This document shows, in pieces, positions 44,428 to 50,236 of a stretch of DNA of 50,236 nucleotides. How positions within the stretch are numbered: the stretch's first letter is position 1; each line of letters opens with the position of its first letter. The notes beneath the pieces were generated by a model. The model was given only the letters and a program-made list of their open reading frames with translations. It was not told where the DNA came from and made no database searches. Origin of the DNA: an uncultured Bacteroidota bacterium (GTDB lineage: Bacteria; Bacteroidota; Bacteroidia; Chitinophagales; Chitinophagaceae). The stretch spans positions 1-50,236 of the forward strand of contig CAIUZK010000006.1 of assembly GCA_903903635.1 (NCBI GenBank). The letters run 5' to 3'. The translations under genes were made by a program, and so were the position numbers.

Positions 44428-45423
44428 CTATTTTAAATTGCCAATATACTGTAAATTGGTGGCATTGAATAAGTCACCTGGTGTTACAAAATTTGCATTA
44501 TCATGTATGAATGAGGAAAGAATTTCGTTATTTGATGAGACTAAATTCTGTGTTGTAATTCCATTTTTATGTTGGTAATGATTGCCAATGAAATTATCCA
44601 GATTAGCTTTAAGTTTTAATAGCTCACTTTTATCTGTACTATAATCTTCTTTTTTGTAGCTGTCAACAACATCAATAAAAAGAGGCTCCATTTCTTTTTC
44701 CAAATTTGCGATTATTAATGGAGTTGTTTGAGTTGCTGTTCCCAATTGAATTGTAGATCCCAGGTTTGACTTTTCGACATATGGAGCATTGGTAAAGCCA
44801 AAATTGAAAGATTGCCTGTTTGTGCCGTAAAAATAAGCGATAAGACTTTCATCGCTAATGTGATGATTTGCTTGCACCAGAGAAGTTAACCCTAGCTGTT
44901 TAGCTGTCTGATCCCTTTTTAAATGGATAGTATACGGATCATTATACCCATTCACAGCCTCATCATAACATCTATAAACTAATTCCGAGCAGATTAAAGC
45001 ATGTCTATTACCATTCGTATAGGTCAATATAATCGATGCTGCAGATTCAAGTAATTTATTAACAAATTTTGCAACTGCTGTATTCACCCGGATCCTCCTT
45101 ACCGAACAAATAAGAGCCAGCAAAAGAAGTTGCTCATATCCATATCTATCACCCACAAACTCTTTTGCTTTATTAATTACGGGCGACATATCTGAAGGCC
45201 TGTTATTTAGTCTTTTAACGATTACCGGCGCGTAATTTGCTATGCTTATATCTACACTCCTTGTAATTACTCCCAGGGCTTCGGCTTCTTCAATGGTTTT
45301 TGATGCCACATTAGGTATATTCCCAACATTTAAAGATGCATGGTTATAATTAGTACCATCAAAAAATCTGATAGCTCTAGCTAACAGTCCGTCTCCATGA
45401 TAAAGGAGAATATCCGCATCCAT
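44428..45423 (-). CDS. Permuted papain-fold (YiiX/NlpC-like) hydrolase
   Basis: The 331-residue protein starts MDADILLYHGDGLLARAIRFFDG. Its motif NYNHASL (His28) precedes the Cys motif LICSELVYRCYDEA (Cys145), the circularly permuted order of YiiX/YebB-type NlpC/P60 relatives. These act as amidases or peptidases on lipids, peptides or cell-wall fragments. The C-terminal ~150 residues (YFYGTNRQSFNFGFTN...) match nothing I know. The base composition is AT-richer than the neighbouring genes, which suggests acquisition by transfer. No signal peptide is visible. Confidence 0.75.
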   Translation of the reverse strand: MDADILLYHGDGLLARAIRFFDGTNYNHASLNVGNIPNVASKTIEEAEALGVITRSVDISIANYAPVIVKRLNNRPSDMSPVINKAKEFVGDRYGYEQLLLLALICSVRRIRVNTAVAKFVNKLLESAASIILTYTNGNRHALICSELVYRCYDEAVNGYNDPYTIHLKRDQTAKQLGLTSLVQANHHISDESLIAYFYGTNRQSFNFGFTNAPYVEKSNLGSTIQLGTATQTTPLIIANLEKEMEPLFIDVVDSYKKEDYSTDKSELLKLKANLDNFIGNHYQHKNGITTQNLVSSNNEILSSFIHDNANFVTPGDLFNATNLQYIGNLK

Positions 45424-45565
45424 TAATTCATCTTGTTTTATTTGATTATCAATTTTTAGTTTTATTAATCTGCCTACTCTAAATCCGTTTTCGGCTAACC
45501 GTTTTTTTAATGATGTAATTATCTATGTTTCGGTTCAGTTAAAGAATAGTCAAAATGACTATTTT

Positions 45566-45784
45566 TTATCTCGCGTAATTGAGTATATTACTGCTTACCA
45601 GTTCGGCGCTGCTTTTGGCGCCGCGTTTTCTAAGCATGTTGCGGCGGTGGTTGGCCACGGTGTTCTCACTGATGAACAACTTGTCGGCTATTTGTTTGGA
45701 ACTAAAACCCTGGGCAATGAATTTCAGGACTTCCAATTCCCTGTGTGTAAGCCGGGTTCTGCCTGGTTGCATTAAATGTTCCAT
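45566..45784 (-). CDS. Small LuxR-type HTH regulator
   Basis: The 72-residue protein is only a GerE/LuxR DNA-binding domain: LTHRELEVLKFIAQGFSSKQIADKLFISENTVANHRRNMLRK, then KSSAELV. There is no receiver or sensor domain, so regulation must come from expression or a partner. It lies upstream of the two amidase genes on the same strand, with 142 bp between them, and could control them (inference). A near-match TACTTTTA lies ~25 bp before the start. Confidence 0.85.
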   Translation of the reverse strand: MEHLMQPGRTRLTHRELEVLKFIAQGFSSKQIADKLFISENTVANHRRNMLRKRGAKSSAELVSSNILNYAR

Positions 45785-45949
45785 CCTGTAATGTTTTGTT
45801 TGAATGTTGTAAAAGTAATATTTATGGCCTACCCCAGGTAGGTGAAAAATACGGTAATTTTTAGGGTGTTTTTACGGGGGCGGACTGTCTTACAAATTGT
45901 TATTTGGTATGCAGATGAGGGTGACTATTATGCAAACGTCACAAATATT

Positions 45950-45959
45950 GGGGGGGGGG
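45950..45959. repeat. G10 homopolymer tract
   Basis: Ten consecutive G (ending AATATTGGGG...GGGAAATG) lie 166 bp upstream of the LuxR-type start, in the 377-bp gap to sdaA. Runs this long slip readily during replication. No other clear element is visible in 45785-46161. Confidence 0.9.
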
Positions 45960-46161
45960 AAATGATGGATTGTGATACAGAAATGTAAATAAGCAGAGGT
46001 AGGGCGGTGATCTGAAAATCTGGTTCACGAGCATTTTGAATGCAGCAGAAGGTGATGCAAGTGCAGTAGTATATTACGGGCGTGGGTTGATGATTAGATT
46101 ATAATGCAGATTTATAATCAAAGTAGGTATCAGTAAAGCCGGCAAAATGAAGGGATATTCG

Positions 46162-47586
46162 CTAGCACTCACTCAGGCTTATCGGTAACTGCAGGGCCAG
46201 GCCACCTTCAGCGGTTTCCTTGTATTTATGGTCCATATCGAGGGCCGTTTCCCACATGGTATTTACTACATCATCGAGCGATACACGTGCCTGGCCGGGA
46301 GAACTCTGGAGGGCAAGCTGGCAGGCCGTTATAGCTTTTATAGCGCCCATGGTATTGCGTTCTATACAGGGTACCTGAACCAATCCGCCTACAGGGTCGC
46401 AGGTAAGTCCAAGGTGATGTTCCATGGCAATTTCGGCGGCAGTGAGACATTGGTCAGGAGTGCCGCTCATGGCTTCGGCAAGAGCTGCGGCAGCCATAGA
46501 CGAGGAAACCCCGATCTCGGCCTGGCAGCCACCCATAGCGGCAGAGAGTGTGGCTCCTTTCTTGAATATGCTACCGATCTCGGATGCAGTGAGCAGAAAT
46601 TTTACGATCTTATCATTGTCGTTGCCATGGCAGAAAGCAATGAAGTATAGTAATACCGCAGGTACAACCCCGGCAGCGCCATTGGTAGGAGCCGTAACAA
46701 CGCGGCTGAATGATGCATTTTCTTCATTGACGGCAAGTGCAAAGCAGCTTACCCAATCCAAAGTATATTTAAAGGAATGGCCACCGCTTACAATAACATC
46801 AAGCCAATCATTAAAGTCGACGTATTGCTGGCCTGCTGTCAGTGTTTTATTCAATTCGTAGGCACGGCGGGTAACCTCAAGGCCGCCGGGAAGCATACCT
46901 CCAATATGGCAACCTCTGAAAATGCAATCGCGCATGGTTTCCCATATCCGGAGCACTCCCTTTTTCACTTCTTCCTCGCTACGCCATGTTTTTTCGTTTT
47001 CCATTACCACACCTGAAATACCGAGCCCGGTTTTTTCGCAGGCAGCAAGCAGGTATTCCGCTTTCTCAATCGGATAAGGTAATTGAACCATTGTACCATC
47101 TCCATCTTCTTCACCCTCTTTTACTACAAAGCCACCACCAATGGAGTAGTAGGTTTCAGCAATTTCATTTCCATTATTGAAAGAGCATAAAAACGTAAGT
47201 GCATTCGGGTGAAAAGGCAAACTTTCATCATAAAGAAAGACCACATCAGCAGCAGGGTCGAAAGCTATTTCGTTACTGCCATTCAATACCATTTTTCTCC
47301 GCTCCGTTATCTGCTCAATTCTTGGTGTGATTTCGTTTACATCGAAGGTAACAGGATCTTCGCCGCAAAGGCCTAGTATAACAGCCACATTGGTGCCATG
47401 GCCGATACCGGTTTTAGCCAGTGAGCCATAAAGCAAAACTCTTACCGAAAGAACATTTTCAATGCCTGCAGATTTAATGGTATCGATAAACCGCAATGCT
47501 GCACGCCAGGGGCCCAGGGTATGGGAACTACTTGGGCCAATGCCAATTTTGAAAATATCAAAAACCGATATACTTTCCTGTTTCAC
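46162..47586 (-). CDS. sdaA: L-serine ammonia-lyase, single-chain iron-sulfur type
   Basis: The 474-residue protein has both domains of the single-chain enzyme. The beta-type N-terminus ([25 protein letters not shown]) is followed by the alpha-type C-terminus with the three cluster cysteines Cys354 (GGCQAEIG), Cys396 (GLTCDPVGG) and Cys407 (VPCIERN). It converts L-serine to pyruvate and ammonia using a [4Fe-4S] cluster. The start is GTG at 47586; no later ATG keeps the conserved N-terminus. The promoter -7 box lies only 5 bp upstream, so the mRNA may be leaderless. Confidence 0.95.
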   Translation of the reverse strand: MKQESISVFDIFKIGIGPSSSHTLGPWRAALRFIDTIKSAGIENVLSVRVLLYGSLAKTGIGHGTNVAVILGLCGEDPVTFDVNEITPRIEQITERRKMVLNGSNEIAFDPAADVVFLYDESLPFHPNALTFLCSFNNGNEIAETYYSIGGGFVVKEGEEDGDGTMVQLPYPIEKAEYLLAACEKTGLGISGVVMENEKTWRSEEEVKKGVLRIWETMRDCIFRGCHIGGMLPGGLEVTRRAYELNKTLTAGQQYVDFNDWLDVIVSGGHSFKYTLDWVSCFALAVNEENASFSRVVTAPTNGAAGVVPAVLLYFIAFCHGNDNDKIVKFLLTASEIGSIFKKGATLSAAMGGCQAEIGVSSSMAAAALAEAMSGTPDQCLTAAEIAMEHHLGLTCDPVGGLVQVPCIERNTMGAIKAITACQLALQSSPGQARVSLDDVVNTMWETALDMDHKYKETAEGGLALQLPISLSEC

Positions 47587-47590
47587 GCGG

Positions 47591-47598
47591 CAAATATA
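47591..47598 (-). promoter_or_regulatory. -7 element of sdaA
   Basis: The minus strand reads TATATTTG (47598-47591), a full TAnnTTTG match. Transcription would begin about 5-7 nt downstream, at or within the GTG start codon at 47586. No -33 box is evident. Confidence 0.6.
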
Positions 47599-47796
47599 GT
47601 GCTAAACTCAGCAGATAAAAGTTAAAAAGGAATGTGTGCGAAAGGATAGCCATATCTACCAGGATATCCATTAAGCGGTATGGGCCCTGAGTTTATTATC
47701 AGCAGCTATTCATCTGATGAATTATGTATGTAATAACAGAACATCAGTTGAATATAACCATTTCAGTTTTATAAAAGTAAACTTGACCATACACTT

Positions 47797-47962
47797 AGGG
47801 CATGTGCAAAAATAACTCGTACATATAGCTGTTCTTTCCCATTTTTTCGGCGTTGCCTCTCGAAAGCTTTCGGGATTAAATAGGGCTTGCTATTCGCAGT
47901 TTTGGCATCTTGAAAAACATGCCTTCGCTAAAGCTATGGCAGTTAATAAAAGAAAAATAACT
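47797..47962 (+). repeat. Dispersed intergenic repeat, second long copy
   Basis: It has the same block order as 30271-30460: GGGCATGTGCAAAAATAACT, a CGAAAGCTTTCG palindrome (47861-47872), then CATGCCTTCGCTAAAGC, then TATGGCAGTTAATAAAAGAA and ATAACT. Similarity to the other copy stops abruptly at 47962, where the group II intron-like sequence begins. Confidence 0.82.
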
Positions 47963-48286
47963 CTGCCACCAGTTTGCCGCTTTACCACGCTCTCGGAGTG
48001 CCGCCAACATTACCCGCAGATCTCTCAGGGTAAGGATATACGCTTTCCGTTCATGTGGCCACTGCATTTACGTGTTTACATTCGTATAGTATCGGGCTTC
48101 TGTTTCATGTGCAACATCACCCTTGTAAACCCGCCTTTTATGCAATTCCTGTTCCTGCCCAAACGTTTACCTCCGGCTTCTTTCGGATTCCCCTCGCGGT
48201 GGACACCCTTGCCATTGGTTAATGCTCCCTACTGTAAAGCGTACTCGGGACTTTCACCCTATAGCTTATATCCATGCCTGACACAC
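47963..48286 (-). mobile_element. Group II intron remnant (5' part, domain I)
   Basis: Read on the minus strand from 48286, the sequence opens GTGTG (the group II 5' consensus GUGYG). It continues through GGGTGAAAGTCCCGAG, then ATGGCAAGGGTGTCCACCGC, GAGGGGAATCCGAAAG and AAGCCGGAGG, blocks I recognise from domain I of bacterial group II introns. There is no maturase frame, and domain V and the 3' end are absent, so it is a truncated copy. The 5' splice-site boundary and the exact extent are estimates. Plus-strand reading frames here are not genes. Confidence 0.75.
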
Positions 48287-48628
48287 ATATTGAAAAGAAC
48301 TTGCCTGCTCTTTTCATTCGTGACACACCCAACAGCAGCGGGAAGCGAATAAGAATCTTCTCATTGATTCCGACAATTTAAAAGTGGCCAATAAAATAAT
48401 GTATAACTGCTTAGTTTTTCTTAAATTTCAATGCTCATCGTATGACAGTAAAGGCACATAATGTTTTAATAGTTACAATAGGTAATAGGATGTCCCCATT
48501 CTATTATATGCAATAAATTTACGTAATGATGCACTCAAATGCCTAGCAACTGATTTGAAATCAGATGCAATGCCTTTCGAACGGACCAAGACGCAATGCA
48601 GGCAAGGGTTTTGGAACGAGGAAATGCC
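48287..48628. other. Gene-free flank of the intron remnant
   Basis: I see no gene or strong structure. An imperfect repeat of the GCAATGC kind occurs near 48568-48602. The region separates the intron fragment from the interrupted T9SS cargo gene. Confidence 0.4.
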
Positions 48629-50110
48629 CTACATTTTCACAAACCGCCCAACAGTATCGCCGCCTGCCACTTCCAGTGTTATGTAATACATTCCCGGCGG
48701 CAACGAGGCAATACTCACTTTCGTAGACTGGCTGGTCACAGCGCCGCTCGATATGAGTTGCCCCATTAAATTGCTGATATGGTAGGAGTGGTATTCCGGC
48801 AGACTGGTTTCTATTGTCAGTTCCTGGTTGGCGGGGTTGGGATAGAGTATAATATGCTGCGCCAGGGCCATGTTGTTTACGCCCAGGTACGAACAGTTAA
48901 TCACTGTAATCACCGTATCGGAAGTGACTGTGCCACAGCTGTTAGTTATGGTATATTTGATAGTGTCGGTACCCGGCGATACGCCGCTCACGATACCACC
49001 TGAAACAGTGGCATTGCTGCTTGACACACTCCATGTGCCGCCGGGTGTTGCATCTGTAAGGGTGATCGTATTGCCAACGCACACCGATAAAGATGTAGCG
49101 GCTACATGGCTTACCACCGGCATGCTATTGACCGTGACCGTTACGGTGCCTGTGCATCCTGGTATGGTGCAGGTAATCACCGCAGTGCCCACTGAAACCC
49201 CGGTTACTACCCCCGAAGAGGCGCCCACGGTAGCCACGCCCGTGCCACCGCTGGTCCATGTGCCGCCAGCGGGTGTGGAACTCAGGGTAATGGTTCAGGT
49301 TCCGCAAATAGGTGCGCTTGCGCCGCTTATAGCTATACAACCGTTAGTCAGGTTCACCCAACCATTGCCGGAATTGTATCCGGTAGTTGTGGTGACGGAA
49401 CTGCAATAAGCCGTTGTGCTGGTAGGATAAGACGAACCGCCGCCGCCTGAGCCATAGGACCCGCCGCCGCCGCCATAATACCCGCCGCCGCCGCCGGCGC
49501 CATAATTGCATCCGGCGCCGCCGAAGCCCAAACCGCCATTGCTTGCCGCGCTGCAGGATGAAGCGCCTACGCCTCCGGCAGTTGGCGTGCCACCCGCACC
49601 GCTCTGGGTAGGAGCGTAACTACCTGAATAGGTACCGAAAACGCCTGTGGCACCGCCGCCGTTGCCTCCCCATTCCGGCCCTACACCCACATTAGTGGCG
49701 CCACCACCGCCCGCAGCTACTGCTACCCTGCTTGCAAGCGTTGTTCCACCTATACGAATGTCCGTAGAGCCACCGCCGCCGCCGCCGTTGTTGGGTCCGC
49801 CATATCCGCCGTTTGCGCCCCCGCCTGCCCCATTCACACCTCCCGGCGCAGCGCCGGAGATAGAGCCGGCATCAACGCCGGTTCCTCCCACATATACGTG
49901 CAGCACCATGCCCGGTGTAACTGCGAGTATACATTGCATCCTTCCGCCCTTGCCACCGGGGCCGGTAGGATACCCAGTGCCGCCTTGTGCGCCGGCCATA
50001 TTGAGAACAAGGGAAGTAACACCTGCAGGTACTGTATAGCTGTAAGTGCCGGGTGTGGTATATGATGTTGTTTGTCCGTAAACAAAGCTGCTGAATATAC
50101 CTAGTGTCAT
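48629..50110 (-). pseudogene. T9SS cargo gene with in-frame UGA
   Basis: One reading frame runs from the ATG at 50110 to the stop at 48629 with a single in-frame TGA at 49297-49295. Codons 1-271 start QTTSYTTPGTYSYTVPAGVT after a short hydrophobic segment and continue as a Gly-rich domain (GGGGGGS, GAGGGGGYYGGGGGSYG). After the TGA come two Ig-like repeats (TITLSSTPAGGTW ... TLTDATPGGTW) and a T9SS sorting domain (LYPNPANQELTIE ... LPPGMYYITLE ... GRFVKM). The stop removes the sorting domain, so the product would not be exported by T9SS. The N-terminal signal is unusually short and abuts the IS630-type element, so the 5' end may be lost too. Confidence 0.75.
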
Positions 50111-50139
50111 GTCAATTATATTATGACGTATAAATATTG

Positions 50140-50147
50140 TATCTTTG
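50140..50147 (+). promoter_or_regulatory. -7 element of the IS630-type transposase gene
   Basis: TATCTTTG (50140-50147) matches TAnnTTTG and lies 11 bp upstream of the ATG at 50159. No -33 box is evident. Confidence 0.5.
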
Positions 50148-50158
50148 CCAAAAAAACT

Positions 50159-50236
50159 ATGGTAAAGTATAAGGTTACATTAACGCAAGAGGAAAGAGAA
50201 GAGTTGCTGTCTATAACGAAAGGAGGAACTCATACA
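50159..50236 (+). mobile_element. IS630-family transposase, N-terminal fragment cut by window end
   Basis: The first 26 codons are visible, beginning MVKYKVTLTQEEREELLSIT and then KGGTHT. The KY.VTLT.EER.EL pattern is the usual N-terminus of IS630-family transposases, before their helix-turn-helix. The DDE catalytic domain would lie beyond the window. It is divergent from the interrupted T9SS gene, whose start lies 48 bp away, so the left end of the element falls somewhere in 50110-50155. Confidence 0.7.

Noticed and set aside
47936..48352. 138-codon plus-strand frame near the right end
   Set aside because: It is antisense to the group II intron domain I and has no protein-like conservation pattern.

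Overview
The window looks like chromosome from a Bacteroidota bacterium, probably near Chitinophagaceae or Sphingobacteriia. The evidence is: three proteins ending in type IX secretion (T9SS) C-terminal sorting domains; a DUF5686-type outer-membrane protein with a carboxypeptidase-regulatory-like domain; a long signal-peptide-bearing ATP synthase subunit a; giant PAS sensor proteins; and many TAnnTTTG promoter -7 elements, the Bacteroidota consensus, in place of E. coli-type boxes. All calls come from reading the sequence; no database search was run.

Layout. 1-1500 is gene-free and packed with repeats: two promoter-bearing copies of one segment, 39-bp tandem arrays, and two 101-bp elements with perfect terminal inverted repeats. 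1502-10297 holds a lipoprotein, a hydrolase/sigma-factor pair, a DUF3796-like/HTH pair, two T9SS cargo proteins and a two-gene membrane system of unknown function. 10411-13048 is a small accessory island: two orphan immunity-type proteins (SUKH-like and Imm33/DUF2185-like), a VapBC-type toxin-antitoxin pair and more copies of the 101-bp element. 13996-18490 is the ATP synthase operon atpB-E-F-H-A on the minus strand, closed by a terminator after atpA with no atpG. 18671-26463 has a GT2 glycosyltransferase, a ~1536-residue PAS/GAF protein that ends in a histidine-kinase H-box without an ATPase domain, a GT-B glycosyltransferase and a small ABC pair. 26557-29466 is rpsO-pnp, followed by a ParE/RelE-type toxin-antitoxin pair. 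30608-34676 has a deoxynucleoside kinase, the outer-membrane DUF5686 protein and a secreted protein. 34698-39814 is a full PAS/GAF histidine kinase with a single-domain response regulator. 40440-42906 is a lipoprotein/PspA/unknown operon. 43526-45784 has two papain-fold amidases and a LuxR-type HTH protein. 46162-47586 is L-serine dehydratase. The right end holds a group II intron remnant, a T9SS cargo gene broken by an in-frame UGA, and the start of an IS630-type transposase.

How the parts relate. The two giant sensors are paralogues in their GAF-PAS-DHp tail. Only the 39814 one has an ATPase domain and an adjacent receiver, so the 19626 one may act as a partner or sink for phosphotransfer. 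The housekeeping blocks are interleaved with intergenic repeat families that recur across the whole window, and they mark the accessory stretches where immunity, toxin-antitoxin and amidase genes sit.

Most notable: the 101-bp terminal-inverted-repeat family; the ATPase-less sensor built from a repeated ~255-residue di-PAS unit; the group II intron fragment abutting a dispersed repeat; the UGA-interrupted T9SS gene next to an IS630 element; and a perfect 14-bp inverted repeat between atpE and atpF.
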